A stretch of DNA of 64,000 bases, from NCBI RefSeq assembly GCF_014873945.1, contig NZ_JADBEC010000001.1:1840001-1904000 (forward strand), in the 5' to 3' direction. The notes under the pieces are model-generated. The model did not search any database. It worked only from the letters and a program-made list of their open reading frames with translations, and was not told where the DNA came from. Below, one piece after another: positions 35,724 to 46,270 of the stretch. Source of the stretch: Rhizobium viscosum (GTDB lineage: Bacteria > Pseudomonadota > Alphaproteobacteria > Rhizobiales > Rhizobiaceae). The position numbers and the translations under genes are program-made. Within the stretch, counting starts at the first letter, position 1. Each line of letters starts with the position of its first letter.

Positions 35724-38700
35724 TCCGACCGCGCTTCCCGAGGGTGACGATCCCGGTACCTGGATCGGCTGGACGACGATCCAGCAGGCGATCGCTTCTG
35801 ATCCGGCCCGCTCTGCCTGGGTTTCGGCCAATGCCGGCTCCGGCAAGACACATGTTCTGACCCAGCGGGTGATCCGACTGCTGCTTGCCGGTGCGCGGCC
35901 TTCCGCCATTCTTTGCCTCACCTATACGAAGGCTGCCGCCTCCGAAATGTCGAACCGCGTGTTCGAACGGCTGGCGGAATGGGCGATTTTTCCGGATGAC
36001 GAATTGGCCAGACGCATCACCCAGATCGAAGGTCGTGAGCCGGATTCCCTGAAGCTTATGGAAGCAAGACGGCTGTTTGCCAAGGCACTGGAAACACCGG
36101 GTGGGCTGAAGATCCAGACCATCCACGCCTTCTGTGAAGCGCTGCTGCACCAGTTTCCGCTGGAAGCAAACGTCGCCGGGCATTTCTCTGTCCTCGATGA
36201 CCGGGCGGCAGAGACGCTGCTTGCCGATGCACGGCGCTCGCTTTTGACGGCAACTGGACCGGAGAACGACCAGAATCTCGCCGGTGCCTTCACCTATGTG
36301 CTTAATCTCGGCGATGAATCCGGGCTCGAAAATCTGCTCGGCGAGATCGTAGCCAACCGCAACGCCATACGCCGCTTCATGACCGCTGCCGAACAGCATG
36401 GCAGCGCCGATCGCCTGCTTCGCGAGAGGCTAAGCCTTTCACCTGATGATACGGAGGAGGGGCTGGCCGAACGATATTGGCCCTTGCCTGGGCTCTCGGG
36501 TGCAACGCTGGAACTTTACCTGGCGCTTGCCACAACGAAGGGTGGCGCTAAAGCGCAGGATGTTGCCGAAGGCCTGCGCCGCGCCGTACGCGAACGAGAT
36601 GTGACCGCGCGTTCGCAGATTCTGGAGAAGATTTTCCTGACATCGAAGGGCGAGCCGAAGACGGACGGGCAATTCCTCGTCAAGGCGATGCTCGCGGAAG
36701 CGCCACAGCTTGCCGATGCGATCGCTTCCGCGCGGACGCATGTCGTCGCGTGCCGAGACCGCCTGAAGATGATGCGAATGCATACGGCAACTCATGCCGC
36801 CCTCGTGCTCGCGGACCGTCTGAACCGGGATTACGAGGAGCTGAAAAAGCAGCGCAGCCATCTCGACTTCGAAGACCTGATCACACGTACCGCAGACCTG
36901 CTTACGAAGAGCGGCGTCGGCCCGTGGATCCATTACAAACTCGATCAGGGTATCGACCATATTCTCGTCGATGAGGCGCAAGATACCAGCCCTATCCAGT
37001 GGAGTGTCATCCAGTCCCTGGCGGAAGATTTCTTTTCGGGCGAAAGTTCGCGGCCGGTGGCCCGGACATTGTTTGCCGTCGGCGACGAGAAACAATCGAT
37101 CTATTCTTTCCAGGGCGCACGGCCCGAACGGTTCTCCGAAGAGAAGGAACGGACGCAGCGCCGGGTGCAGAACAGCGGCCTCAATTTCTCCACCGTCCGC
37201 CTGCCGCTCTCCTTCCGCTCCACGTCCGATGTGCTACTCGCCGTCGATCATATCTTCACGCCACCCGAGAATGCGCGCGGTCTCGGGACCGAGCCCGTCG
37301 TGCATCGCTCCAGCCGTATCGGCCATCCTGGTGCCGTCGATCTCTGGGACATGATCGTGCCTGACGTCGTCGTGAAGGACGAGGATTGGACCGCTCCCTT
37401 CGATGCGACGCCAGAAAGTGCGCCGGCCGCCGTCTTGGCACGGCGCATCGCTCATACGATCGGCACTCTCGTTGGCCGCGAAACGATCATCGAAAAGGGC
37501 AGGGAGCGCTTCATTGAAGCCGGCGATATCCTCATTCTCGTCCGCAAGCGCGACGCCTTTGTCAATGCATTGACACGCGAACTCAAACGGCGCGGTGACA
37601 TTCCCGTTGCTGGTGCGGATCGCCTAGTGCTGACGAGCCATATCGCCATACAAGATCTGATGGCGCTTGGGCGCTTTCTTCTTCTGCCAGAAGATGATCT
37701 CTCGCTTGCCGCTCTCCTGAAAAGCCCTCTCTTCAATCTCTCGGAAGAGGATATTTTTGCGGTTGCGGCGCTGCGTGGCGACAATGAAAGCGCCTGGGAC
37801 CATCTTCGCAAATATGCTGCCGATGGCAATGAGCGACTTGGCGTAGTGGTCGCGAGGCTGGAACTCTTCCTTGACCAATCTCGAAGCCTTTCGGTCCATG
37901 ACTTCTATGCCCGCGTCCTTGGTAGCCATGGCGGCCGGCGGCAGTTCCTGGCGCGCCTCGGCACTGAAGTCAGCGATATCCTCGATGAATTTCTGACCTT
38001 TGCGCTCGACCACGAAACATCTGCTCTACCCGGCCTGCAGTCCTTCATCTCGACGCTTGAGCTTGAAGCGCCGGAAGTGAAGCGCGAGCAGGACAAGGGT
38101 CGCAACGAGGTGCGCATCATGACGGTGCATGCATCCAAAGGTCTGGAAGCGCCAATCGTCTTTCTGGTCGATGGCGGTTCCAAGGCTTTTACCCACACCC
38201 ACCTGCCAAAGCTCCGGTTGCTTGATGCAGGGCCGGACGAGCCGCCGATACCGGTGTGGATTCCCGTCAGTGATCTCGGCAATTCACTGACGTCGACCGA
38301 TGCGGCACGCATCCAGTTTCTTGCCGAAGAGGAATACCGGCGCCTGCTCTATGTGGCGATGACCCGCGCCGCCGACCGGCTGATCGTTTGCGGATATCGC
38401 GGCGTGCGGCTGAACAACGACACCTGGCATATGATGATTTCCACTGCGCTCGACGCGGAACATCCGCATGTCGAAAAGGCGACGTTCTCAGGTCCGGATG
38501 GAGAGTGGGGCGGGATGCACTGGCGTGTGCCGCAGGTCGAGCGCAGCTTCGAGCGAATGGATCGTGCGCCGGAGCAGGCAATTGTCGAAACGGTTCCCCC
38601 GGACCTGTTCCGGCCCCTCCCGCCGCAGAAACAATTGCCGCGGCCACTCAGCCCTTCCGGCGCCGGAACGATCATTGATGAAGAAGCCGATGATCTGCTG

Positions 38701-39264
38701 TTGACCTCACCGCTCTTCGGCCAGCAAGAAGAGGGCAGCGATCGTTCTCTGGAAAAGGGCCGCCTTATCCATCGGATGCTTCAGGCTCTTCCCGATATTC
38801 CGGTGGAGGAGCGGGCCGATGCAGCGAAGCGTTATGCTGAACGCGCGGCCCGATTCTGGCCGGCTACAGAGCGGCAGGCTCTAGTCGATTCGGTTGTGAA
38901 ACTTTTGCAAGAAGAAAGGCTTCAAGCCGTCTTCAACGTTCATGCCCAGGCGGAAATCTCGATCATGGGGACCTTAACGCTGGAAGGCCGGGAGTATGCC
39001 GTCTCCGGCCGGATTGACCGCCTCGCTGTCCTGCCAGACAGCGTCGTCATTCTGGACTACAAGACAAATCGCGTTCCACCGGCAAGCGAAGACAAAATCC
39101 CTTTTGCTCACAAGGCGCAGCTTGCGATCTACCGGGAAATCCTGAAGCCGCTCTATCCCGCCAAACGAATCGATTGCATGTTGATCTACACCGAAAATGC
39201 GACCATCCATACGCTGAGTGAACATGCTTTGGCTTCTGCACTTGCGGGACTCAACACAAAGTGA
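35716..39264 (+). CDS. addA: Double-strand break repair helicase-nuclease AddA
   Basis: An 1182-residue UvrD-like helicase and nuclease. Walker A is ANAGSGKTHVLTQR near residue 38, followed by CLTYTKAAASEM, VDEAQDTSPIQW, GDEKQSIYSFQGA, VHASKGLEAPIVFL and the RecB-like nuclease motif VILDYKTNR near the C terminus. It combines with AddB and loads RecA after processing to a Chi-like site. ATG 35716 is used because it gives MNDPTALPEG and a GGAGG lies upstream; the open frame extends a little further left, inside addB. Confidence 0.95.
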   Translation: MNDPTALPEGDDPGTWIGWTTIQQAIASDPARSAWVSANAGSGKTHVLTQRVIRLLLAGARPSAILCLTYTKAAASEMSNRVFERLAEWAIFPDDELARRITQIEGREPDSLKLMEARRLFAKALETPGGLKIQTIHAFCEALLHQFPLEANVAGHFSVLDDRAAETLLADARRSLLTATGPENDQNLAGAFTYVLNLGDESGLENLLGEIVANRNAIRRFMTAAEQHGSADRLLRERLSLSPDDTEEGLAERYWPLPGLSGATLELYLALATTKGGAKAQDVAEGLRRAVRERDVTARSQILEKIFLTSKGEPKTDGQFLVKAMLAEAPQLADAIASARTHVVACRDRLKMMRMHTATHAALVLADRLNRDYEELKKQRSHLDFEDLITRTADLLTKSGVGPWIHYKLDQGIDHILVDEAQDTSPIQWSVIQSLAEDFFSGESSRPVARTLFAVGDEKQSIYSFQGARPERFSEEKERTQRRVQNSGLNFSTVRLPLSFRSTSDVLLAVDHIFTPPENARGLGTEPVVHRSSRIGHPGAVDLWDMIVPDVVVKDEDWTAPFDATPESAPAAVLARRIAHTIGTLVGRETIIEKGRERFIEAGDILILVRKRDAFVNALTRELKRRGDIPVAGADRLVLTSHIAIQDLMALGRFLLLPEDDLSLAALLKSPLFNLSEEDIFAVAALRGDNESAWDHLRKYAADGNERLGVVVARLELFLDQSRSLSVHDFYARVLGSHGGRRQFLARLGTEVSDILDEFLTFALDHETSALPGLQSFISTLELEAPEVKREQDKGRNEVRIMTVHASKGLEAPIVFLVDGGSKAFTHTHLPKLRLLDAGPDEPPIPVWIPVSDLGNSLTSTDAARIQFLAEEEYRRLLYVAMTRAADRLIVCGYRGVRLNNDTWHMMISTALDAEHPHVEKATFSGPDGEWGGMHWRVPQVERSFERMDRAPEQAIVETVPPDLFRPLPPQKQLPRPLSPSGAGTIIDEEADDLLLTSPLFGQQEEGSDRSLEKGRLIHRMLQALPDIPVEERADAAKRYAERAARFWPATERQALVDSVVKLLQEERLQAVFNVHAQAEISIMGTLTLEGREYAVSGRIDRLAVLPDSVVILDYKTNRVPPASEDKIPFAHKAQLAIYREILKPLYPAKRIDCMLIYTENATIHTLSEHALASALAGLNTK

Positions 39265-39339
39265 AATATCGGACATTGAAATTCCGGCACCGCACCCTCA
39301 CATCTTGTTCAACACCAAATTCCGGTAAAGGAGCAGCCT

Positions 39340-39660
39340 ATGGCTACCGTTAAGGTCGATATCAACAATTTCCAGTCGGAAGTTCTGGAATCCGCAGAAC
39401 CCGTCGTCGTCGATTTCTGGGCTGAATGGTGCGGTCCTTGCAAAATGATTGCTCCGAGCCTCGAGGAAATCGCCACGGAACTGGCTGGCAAGGTCAAGGT
39501 TGCCAAGCTTAACATCGATGAAAACCCGGAACTGGCCGCTCAGTTCGGCGTTCGCTCGATCCCGACGCTCGCAATCTTCAAGGGCGGCGAAGTTGCCGAC
39601 ATCTCCATCGGCGCAAAGCCGAAGACGGCGCTTTCCAGCTGGATTTCCAGCGCAGCCTGA
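39340..39660 (+). CDS. trxA: Thioredoxin
   Basis: A 106-residue thioredoxin with the redox motif WAEWCGPCK (Cys31 and Cys34) and the cis-proline loop RSIPTLAIF. It reduces protein disulphides in the cytoplasm and receives electrons from thioredoxin reductase (not in this window). AAAGGAG is positioned 8 bases before the ATG. It follows addA after 75 bases and ends at a strong terminator. Confidence 0.97.
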   Translation: MATVKVDINNFQSEVLESAEPVVVDFWAEWCGPCKMIAPSLEEIATELAGKVKVAKLNIDENPELAAQFGVRSIPTLAIFKGGEVADISIGAKPKTALSSWISSAA

Positions 39661-39681
39661 CGATATCGACAGTTTGATACG

Positions 39682-39708
39682 AAAAGCCCGGCAAATGCCG
39701 GGCTTTTT
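39682..39708. terminator. Bidirectional terminator between trxA and folC
   Basis: AAAAGCCCGGC and GCCGGGCTTTTT form a near-perfect stem with a four-base loop, flanked by A and T runs. It serves trxA on plus and folC on minus, and touches the folC stop codon region. Confidence 0.9.
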
Positions 39709-41060
39709 CATTTGGGGGGTGTACCGTTTTCCGCCAGTACGTCGCCGACGAGATAAAGAGAACCGCCAATAAGGATACGCGGTGGCGGCGCCTCCGGATC
39801 GACGGTCGAAGCGATGGCGTCCAGGGCGTCGATGACGGACGCCATCGGTTCGGCCACGAGACCGGCGTCGTAGGCGGCATGGGCCAGAATCACCGGGTCG
39901 ATCATCGCCTCGCTGCCGCGGATCGGTACGCAATAGATCTTCTCCGCCAGGTCCGTGAAGGCCTTGAAATAGCCGACCGGATCCTTGGTATTGATCATGC
40001 CCGATACCAGGAACAGCGGACGGGACTGGCGCTCTTCGAAATTCGCCATGGCTTCGGCGATCACTTCACCGGCACCCGGATTGTGGCCGCCATCGACCCA
40101 GATTTCCGACCGTGCCGGTGCATGGCTCAAAAGCCTGCCTTCCGTCAGTTTCTGCAGACGGCCCGGCCATTCCACCGTTTCCATCGCCTTTTCCATCATC
40201 GGCTCGGTGACGGTGAAGCCTGCAGCCTTGACAGCCCTGATGGCGGCAGCGGCATTGGCATATTGATGGCGCCCAGGCAGGCGCGGCAGGGGCAGATCCG
40301 CGAGGCCGAACTCGTCCTGATAGATCAGCCGACCATATTCCTCATGGGCGATGAAATCCTGACCGAAGACAGCGCTCGGGCAGTTCAGCCGCTCGGCGGT
40401 CGACATCAGCACGTCGAGCGCCGCGTCATATTCCTGATGGCCAATGACGACGGAATGACCGCGCTTCATGATGCCAGCCTTTTCCGCAGCGATCAGTTCC
40501 ACCCGATCGCCGAGATGGGGCTGATGATCGAGCGAGATCGGCATGATGACGGAAACAGCTGGATCCTCAATGATGTTGGTCGCGTCGAAACGACCCCCGA
40601 GGCCAACCTCGATGATTGCGGCATCAGCCGGATGTTCGGAAAAAAGAATGAAAGTGACGGCCGTCAGAATTTCAAAAACGGTGATCTTCTCGCCATCATT
40701 GGCCTTCGCCACACGTCGCAAAGCCTCTGCAAAAACGGCATCATCAACTAGCTGACCACGCCCGTCTGGGACACCGAGACGGTAACGTTCGTGCCAATTT
40801 ACGAGATGCGGAGAGGTATGGACATGGACGCTGTAGCCGCCTGCTTCCAGGAGCGCGCGGCAGAAAGCCGATGTCGAGCCCTTGCCGTTCGTGCCGGCGA
40901 TATGGATGACAGGGGGGAGATTGCGTTCGGGATTGCCGAGCGCTTCCAGAAGGCGCCTGATGCGGTCCAATGACAAATCGTAGCCCTTGGGATGCAATCC
41001 CATGAGCTTCTCGATCTCCTGCGCCGCCTCACTCACCGCGATCTGGCCTCTGTTCGTCAT
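39708..41060 (-). CDS. folC: Bifunctional dihydrofolate/folylpolyglutamate synthase
   Basis: A 450-residue Mur-ligase-like enzyme that joins glutamate to dihydropteroate and to folates. The ATP loop is HIAGTNGKGSTSAFC, SPHLVNWHERYR follows, and GGHNPGAGEVIAEAM is near the middle of the C-terminal domain. It is the last gene of a minus-strand unit trpF-trpB-trpA-accD-folC; the accD-folC neighbourhood is conserved in many proteobacteria. The ATG at 41060 gives MTNRGQIAVSE, as in related proteins. Confidence 0.95.
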   Translation of the reverse strand: MTNRGQIAVSEAAQEIEKLMGLHPKGYDLSLDRIRRLLEALGNPERNLPPVIHIAGTNGKGSTSAFCRALLEAGGYSVHVHTSPHLVNWHERYRLGVPDGRGQLVDDAVFAEALRRVAKANDGEKITVFEILTAVTFILFSEHPADAAIIEVGLGGRFDATNIIEDPAVSVIMPISLDHQPHLGDRVELIAAEKAGIMKRGHSVVIGHQEYDAALDVLMSTAERLNCPSAVFGQDFIAHEEYGRLIYQDEFGLADLPLPRLPGRHQYANAAAAIRAVKAAGFTVTEPMMEKAMETVEWPGRLQKLTEGRLLSHAPARSEIWVDGGHNPGAGEVIAEAMANFEERQSRPLFLVSGMINTKDPVGYFKAFTDLAEKIYCVPIRGSEAMIDPVILAHAAYDAGLVAEPMASVIDALDAIASTVDPEAPPPRILIGGSLYLVGDVLAENGTPPK

Positions 41061-41090
41061 CGGCCCGCCCTATCCTGTGAGGTTTGCTGC

Positions 41091-41993
41091 TCAGGCGCTC
41101 GCCGCCAGAGCAATCATCCCATTGGCATCATTTGCTGCCGCAGCCGGCTTCTTGGTCAGGATCTTCAACAGGCGCGCCAGCGTCGCGGGAATATCGTGAC
41201 GCTTGACGACCATGTCGACCACGCCGTGTTCCAGAAGATATTCCGACGTCTGGAAGCCCTCAGGGAGCTTTTCACGGAGTGTCTGTTCAATGACACGTTT
41301 GCCGGCAAAGCCGATTTCGGCGCCCGGTTCGGCCAAATGAATGTCACCAAGCATAGCGTAGGACGCCGTTACGCCGCCCGTCGTCGGATTGGTCAGAACC
41401 ACGATATAGGGCTGGCCTGCTTCCTTGAGCATGTCAACCGCAACCGTCGTGCGTGGAAGCTGCATCAGCGACATGATGCCCTCCTGCATACGAGCACCGC
41501 CGGAAGCCGGGAACATAACGAGCGGGCACTTTTCCGCAATCGCGCGTTCGAAGGCTTTGACGATAGCCTCGCCAGCAGCCATGCCGAGCGAACCGCCGAT
41601 GAAGTTGAATTCATGGACGACGGCGACGAGCTTCAGGCCTTGCACGCTGCCGAGACCGGCAAGGATCGTGTCTTCCTGCTCGGTCTTGAGACGGCTGTCA
41701 CGCAGGCGATCGCTATATTTCTTGGAATCGCGGAACTTCAGCGGGTCCTGGGCGACCTTCGGCTGCGGCAAAGCTTCGTATTCGCCGTTGTCGAACAGGT
41801 CGGCAAGGCGCGCCTTTGCCGGCATTTTCATGTGATAGCCGGAAGCGGGGATGACCCACTTGTTGCTTTCGAGGTCCTTGTGAAAGACCATCTCGCCCGT
41901 TTCCGGGCACTTGATCCAGAGGTTCTCCGGCACTTCGCGACGGCCCAGCATGGAATTGATCCGCGGGCGAACGTAGTTAGTGATCCAGTTCAA
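41091..41993 (-). CDS. accD: Acetyl-CoA carboxylase carboxyltransferase subunit beta, without zinc-ribbon cysteines
   Basis: A 300-residue AccD, which with AccA transfers CO2 from biotin to acetyl-CoA to make malonyl-CoA. The crotonase-like fold is clear: [13 protein letters not shown] loop ([19 protein letters not shown]), [32 protein letters not shown]. The N-terminal zinc ribbon is degenerate: of the four cysteines in E. coli AccD only Cys29 remains ([11 protein letters not shown]), and the others are Thr32, Ile48 and Ser51. It lies between trpA and folC, which is a common order. Confidence 0.95.
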   Translation of the reverse strand: MNWITNYVRPRINSMLGRREVPENLWIKCPETGEMVFHKDLESNKWVIPASGYHMKMPAKARLADLFDNGEYEALPQPKVAQDPLKFRDSKKYSDRLRDSRLKTEQEDTILAGLGSVQGLKLVAVVHEFNFIGGSLGMAAGEAIVKAFERAIAEKCPLVMFPASGGARMQEGIMSLMQLPRTTVAVDMLKEAGQPYIVVLTNPTTGGVTASYAMLGDIHLAEPGAEIGFAGKRVIEQTLREKLPEGFQTSEYLLEHGVVDMVVKRHDIPATLARLLKILTKKPAAAANDANGMIALAASA

Positions 41994-42032
41994 CTCGAAT
42001 ACTCCTGATTGACTAGTGCCAATGTGGGGAAA

Positions 42033-42872
42033 CTATTCGGCAGCAACAAGGCGCGCCGAACGCGTTCCTGTGGAAAGGCCCCGAACCAGCGTCGCAACGG
42101 CCTGAACCGTATCCGCTGTCGCCTTCCCCTCTGCCGTCAGGCTGTTGGCCACCTGATTGACGATTGCGGTACCAACGACGACGCCGTCGGCCGAAGCACC
42201 GATGATCTTTGCGTGTTCAGCCGTCTTGACGCCGAAGCCGACGCAAACGGGCAGATCGGTATGGTCCTTGATGCGCTCGACTGCGCCCGAAATCAGCGAC
42301 GGATCCGGCAAGGCCGAACCGGTGATGCCGTTCATCGAGACATAATAGACGAAGCCCGAGGTGTTCTTCAAAACCGTCGGCAGGCGCTTTTCATCCGTCG
42401 TCGGTGTGGCCAAACGGATGAAATTGATACCCTTCTTCAGAGCCGGGATGCAGAGCTCGTCATCCATTTCCGGCGGCAGGTCGACGATGATCAGGCCATC
42501 GATGCCGGATGCCAGCGCATCATCGAGAAACTTCTCGACGCCGTAAATATAGATCGGGTTGTAGTAACCCATCATGACGATCGGCGTCGCATCATTGGTC
42601 TTGCGGAAGTCGGCAGCGAGCTGCAGCGTCTTCTTCAGCGTCTGGCCTCCCTTGAGGGCACGCTGGCCGGCGAGCTGGATCGCGGGACCATCGGCCATCG
42701 GATCGGAAAAGGGCATGCCGAGCTCGATAACATCAGAACCTGCTTCCGGCAACGCTTTCATGATGCCGAGCGAGGTCTCGTAATCAGGGTCGCCGCCCAT
42801 GAAATAGGTTACGAGCGCCGGGCGGCCTTCCGCCTTCAGATCGGCGAAACGTTTGTCCATACGTGCGGTCAT
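42033..42872 (-). CDS. trpA: Tryptophan synthase alpha chain
   Basis: A 279-residue TIM-barrel enzyme that cleaves indole-3-glycerol phosphate. The catalytic acids are Glu50 ([12 protein letters not shown]) and Asp61 (MADGP). [10 protein letters not shown] and GTAIVNQVA are near the phosphate site. Its start lies six bases after the trpB stop, so the indole-channelling partners are co-expressed. Confidence 0.97.
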   Translation of the reverse strand: MTARMDKRFADLKAEGRPALVTYFMGGDPDYETSLGIMKALPEAGSDVIELGMPFSDPMADGPAIQLAGQRALKGGQTLKKTLQLAADFRKTNDATPIVMMGYYNPIYIYGVEKFLDDALASGIDGLIIVDLPPEMDDELCIPALKKGINFIRLATPTTDEKRLPTVLKNTSGFVYYVSMNGITGSALPDPSLISGAVERIKDHTDLPVCVGFGVKTAEHAKIIGASADGVVVGTAIVNQVANSLTAEGKATADTVQAVATLVRGLSTGTRSARLVAAE

Positions 42873-42878
42873 ATTTCT

Positions 42879-44099
42879 TTACTCACCCATTCCCAAAATC
42901 TTGCCGACGGTGAAGATGTCCTTGTCGCCGCGGCCGGAGAGGTTCATCAGGATGATCTCGTCCTTGCCCATCTTGGGCGCGCGCTTGATGACTTCGGCAA
43001 GCGCATGCGAAGGCTCAAGCGCCGGAATGATGCCTTCGAGGCGCGTCAGCGTCTGGAAGGCTTCAAGCGCCTCATGGTCCATGATCGGCACATATTCGGC
43101 ACGGCCGATATCGTTCAACCATGAATGTTCCGGGCCGATGCCGGGGTAGTCGAGGCCGGCCGAGATCGAATGACCTTCCTTGATCTGCCCGTCATTGTCC
43201 TGCAGCAGATAGGTACGGTTGCCGTGCAGTACGCCCGGCGAGCCGGCCGTGATCGAGGCGCAGTGCTCATCGCCCTGCAGGCCCTTGCCGCCAGCTTCGA
43301 CGCCGACGATCTTGACTTCCTTGTCGTCGAGAAAGGGATGGAAGATGCCGATCGCATTCGAACCGCCGCCGACGGCAGCGATGATGAGATCCGGCAGACG
43401 GCCTTCGGCTTCCAGGATCTGCTGCTTGGCCTCCGTGCCGATGACAGCCTGGAAATCGCGCACCATTTCCGGATAGGGGTGCGGACCGGCAGCCGTGCCG
43501 ATCAGGTAATAGGTGCTGTCGACGTTGGTGACCCAGTCACGCAGCGCTTCGTTCATAGCGTCCTTCAACGTGCCGCTGCCGGCCGTGACAGGCTTTACTT
43601 CGGCACCCAGCAGCTTCATGCGGAAGACATTCGGTGCCTGACGCTCGACGTCGGTGGCGCCCATATAGACGACGCAGGGCAATCCGAAACGGGCGGCGAC
43701 GGTGGCAGAAGCCACACCGTGCTGGCCGGCACCGGTTTCGGCGATGATGCGGGTCTTGCCCATGCGCTTGGCAAGCAGGATCTGGCCGATGCAGTTGTTG
43801 ATCTTGTGCGAGCCGGTATGATTCAGCTCTTCGCGCTTGAAATAGATCTTGGCGCCGCCGAGATGCTGGGTCAGGCGCTCGGCGTAATAGAGCGGGCTCG
43901 GCCGGCCGATATAATGGGTGCCGAGATGCTTCAATTCCGCCTGGAATTCCGGATCTTCCTTCGCCTTGTTCCATTCTTCCTGCAGATCCAGGATCAGGGG
44001 CATCAAGGTTTCGGCCACGAAGCGGCCCCCGTAAATGCCGAAGCGGCCGTCTTCATCAGGACCGGCGCGGAAGGAATTCGGTTTAGGCGTCTCGTTCAA
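42879..44099 (-). CDS. trpB: Tryptophan synthase beta chain
   Basis: A 406-residue PLP enzyme that joins indole and serine. The PLP lysine lies in [12 protein letters not shown], the phosphate-binding loop is GGGSNAIG, and [10 protein letters not shown] matches the substrate loop. It overlaps trpF by four bases and is followed by trpA. The trpE, trpD and trpC genes are elsewhere, the usual split in Rhizobiaceae. Confidence 0.97.
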   Translation of the reverse strand: MNETPKPNSFRAGPDEDGRFGIYGGRFVAETLMPLILDLQEEWNKAKEDPEFQAELKHLGTHYIGRPSPLYYAERLTQHLGGAKIYFKREELNHTGSHKINNCIGQILLAKRMGKTRIIAETGAGQHGVASATVAARFGLPCVVYMGATDVERQAPNVFRMKLLGAEVKPVTAGSGTLKDAMNEALRDWVTNVDSTYYLIGTAAGPHPYPEMVRDFQAVIGTEAKQQILEAEGRLPDLIIAAVGGGSNAIGIFHPFLDDKEVKIVGVEAGGKGLQGDEHCASITAGSPGVLHGNRTYLLQDNDGQIKEGHSISAGLDYPGIGPEHSWLNDIGRAEYVPIMDHEALEAFQTLTRLEGIIPALEPSHALAEVIKRAPKMGKDEIILMNLSGRGDKDIFTVGKILGMGE

Positions 44100-44770
44100 T
44101 TTACACTCCCTGTGGTCGTTTCAGGCATACATGCCTGTTCAACCGCATCGAAAAACTCATCGATCATGTCCAGGCTCTTCACGCCCGGTGCACTCTCGAC
44201 ACCGGAGGCGGTATCGACACCCGGCGCCTTCGTCATTGCAAGAGCTTGGCCGACATTGGCCTTGTTAAGTCCGCCTGACAGCATGTAGTCGACATTGCCG
44301 TCAAGCCAGGTGAGCAGGCCCCAATCAAAGGAAACGCCATTGCCGCCTGGCAGTTCAGACCCTTTTGGCGGCTTGGCATCAAAGAGAAAACGGTCGGCGA
44401 TGCCGATATAGGCTTCGACCCTCTTCAGGTCGTCGGTGCTGCGGACCGACAATGCCTTGATGACGGGGATGCCGTACATCGCCTTGATGGTCAGCACGCG
44501 CTCGGGGCTCTCGCTGCCGTGGAGCTGGAGCATATCAGGGCGCAGAAGTGCAACGATTTCATCAAGATCATCATTGCTCGGATCGACCACGACGGCAACG
44601 ACCTTAGCCTTGCCACGCACAGGTTCCGCCAGCTTGCCGGCAATGTCCGGCTCGACGTAACGCGGGCTTTTCTGGAAAAAATTGAAGCCGATATGCGTCG
44701 CTCCGCGCTTCAATGCGCGCTCGACAGTCTCAGGCGTCTTCAAACCGCAGATCTTGATATCCGGTCTCAT
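44096..44770 (-). CDS. trpF: Phosphoribosylanthranilate isomerase
   Basis: A 224-residue TIM-barrel isomerase. The catalytic cysteine is Cys8 in DIKICGLKT and the acid is in [27 protein letters not shown] and SGGLNKANV match the family. It is the first gene of trpFBA-accD-folC; the promoter is presumably in the 71 bases before it. There is no visible trp attenuator in that short gap. Confidence 0.96.
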   Translation of the reverse strand: MRPDIKICGLKTPETVERALKRGATHIGFNFFQKSPRYVEPDIAGKLAEPVRGKAKVVAVVVDPSNDDLDEIVALLRPDMLQLHGSESPERVLTIKAMYGIPVIKALSVRSTDDLKRVEAYIGIADRFLFDAKPPKGSELPGGNGVSFDWGLLTWLDGNVDYMLSGGLNKANVGQALAMTKAPGVDTASGVESAPGVKSLDMIDEFFDAVEQACMPETTTGSVN

Positions 44771-44841
44771 GGCAGCGAAGTGACACGAAACGGGCGAAGA
44801 GTCGAGCCAATTTGCAATGCCGGCCGCATTTAACGCGACGC

Positions 44842-45600
44842 TTAATCGAACTCTATCGCGTGCAATTGGCTGCCGTGACGCTTCAGCCAGGATTTCGCCT
44901 CTTCCATATGCGGGCAGAGCTTCTTGCAGAGCGCCCAGAAGTGTGGACCGTGGTTCATTTCCTTCAGATGCGCAACCTCGTGGGCGGCGAGATAATCGAT
45001 CACCGAAGGCGGTGCCATAACGATGCGCCAGGAGAAGCTCAGATTTCCTTCCGAGGAGCAGGAACCCCAGCGGCTGCGGGTATCCTTCATCGAAATCGAG
45101 CGGATCGGCGCCTTGATGGAACCGGCATGCAGCCGCGACAGTCTCTCGAGATCGCTGCGCGCCTCTTTCTTGAGGAAGGTTGCGATGCGCCGGCCGATAT
45201 GTTCCGGCATGCCGCTGACGCGGAGTACCGGTTTGCCGTCTGTCACGACGGCTTCGGTCAGTCCGCGCACGCTGCCTGTGTGCTCGATACGATGCCTGAC
45301 ACCGCGAAAGAGAATTTCGCCGCCGTCGCGCAGGCCCGTATCTGTTGAGAATTTCGCAAGCTTGGTCAGCAGCCAGCCCTGATGCCTATCAAGGAAGGCG
45401 TTGACTTCGCGGGCGGCAAGCCCCTTCGGCACCGTCATCTTCAGTGCACGGCCGCCCGGCTCGATACGAAGCGTTATCCGGGTTGCCCGATCATGCTGCT
45501 TGATCGTCAAGGGCATCAGACGGCCGGCGACATCCAGCGTCCGCTTTTCGGGCGGCGACGGTTTTTTCGTCGTACGGCGGATCTTCGGGAGCGGAAACAT
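44842..45600 (-). CDS. YgjP-type M48 family metallopeptidase
   Basis: A 252-residue protein of the YgjP/DUF45 metallopeptidase group. The zinc motif is AAHEVAHLKEMNHGPHFW with HExxH plus a third histidine, and the KDTRSRWGSCS sequence is the group's typical signature. No signal peptide or membrane helix is present, so it is probably cytoplasmic. The substrate is unknown. It stands alone between trpF and DUF2852, both on the same strand. Confidence 0.88.
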   Translation of the reverse strand: MFPLPKIRRTTKKPSPPEKRTLDVAGRLMPLTIKQHDRATRITLRIEPGGRALKMTVPKGLAAREVNAFLDRHQGWLLTKLAKFSTDTGLRDGGEILFRGVRHRIEHTGSVRGLTEAVVTDGKPVLRVSGMPEHIGRRIATFLKKEARSDLERLSRLHAGSIKAPIRSISMKDTRSRWGSCSSEGNLSFSWRIVMAPPSVIDYLAAHEVAHLKEMNHGPHFWALCKKLCPHMEEAKSWLKRHGSQLHAIEFD

Positions 45601-45637
45601 AGGAGTTTTCTATACGATTCGGGGGAAATCCGGGCAA

Positions 45638-45666
45638 AGAAAAACCGGCATCGTATTCGATGCCGG
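45638..45666 (-). terminator. Terminator after the DUF2852 gene
   Basis: CCGGCATCG (45645-45653) and CGATGCCGG (45658-45666) pair perfectly over a 4-base loop; on the minus strand the stem is followed by TTTTTC. It lies 25 bases after the DUF2852 stop codon. Confidence 0.88.
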
Positions 45667-45690
45667 CCGTAGATTTTCCGTGATCATGCC

Positions 45691-46125
45691 TTACGGCGTC
45701 TGGTATTCGGCGACCGGACCATTGTCGTCGCGTTTGCCGTTCTTGCGCTCGCGCATGAAGCGGTCGAATTCTTCCTGATCCTTGGCGCGGCGAAGCTCGC
45801 GCAGGTAGGAATCGAATTCCTCACGCATTTCATCGAGCTTGCGGCGCTCCTCCTCGATCCGATCGAGCTCGGCCTTGCGCCAATCGTCGAAGGCGACATT
45901 GCCCGTCGAGAAATGCGGGCGGTGACGGCCGTGCGAACGGCGGCAGCCTGCAAAGAAGCCATCCGTTGCCTGGTTGACGTCACGCTTGAAGCCACGCAGC
46001 CGCTCGCCGAAGATGATATAGGCAAGCATGGCCAGCCCCAGAGGCCAGAAAACCATGAAGCCGAGGATCATCAAGGCAACGGTAGCCGGAGTCCAATCCG
46101 GCCGAAGCAATGCTGACTGGTTCAT
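45691..46125 (-). CDS. DUF2852 membrane protein, function unknown
   Basis: A 144-residue protein from ATG 46125, preceded by GAGG. One or two hydrophobic segments occupy residues 13-38 (VALMILGFMVFWPLGLAMLA and onward). After this come a basic patch and a long acidic/basic coiled-coil (about residues 80-125: RIEEERRKLDEMREEFDSYL). The DUF2852 family is conserved in Rhizobiales but has no assigned role. It forms a single-gene unit with its own terminator. Confidence 0.85.
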   Translation of the reverse strand: MNQSALLRPDWTPATVALMILGFMVFWPLGLAMLAYIIFGERLRGFKRDVNQATDGFFAGCRRSHGRHRPHFSTGNVAFDDWRKAELDRIEEERRKLDEMREEFDSYLRELRRAKDQEEFDRFMRERKNGKRDDNGPVAEYQTP

Positions 46126-46270
46126 CGTGCGGTATCCTCGCGTTCCAGCACCCGACACGATGCCGAGTGCTGAAAAACCAAATGGTTACCGCAGAACCGG
46201 CCTTCAAGACGATTTCAGGTTAAATCGGACAAGGCCTTGAATCGATGAAACTAAATCAGCGTTTTCTAAC
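46126..46270. other. Intergenic gap DUF2852 - phaZ
   Basis: This 145-base gap must hold the DUF2852 promoter and the end of the phaZ transcript. I see no hairpin with a T-run and no clear repeat in it. Confidence 0.4.
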
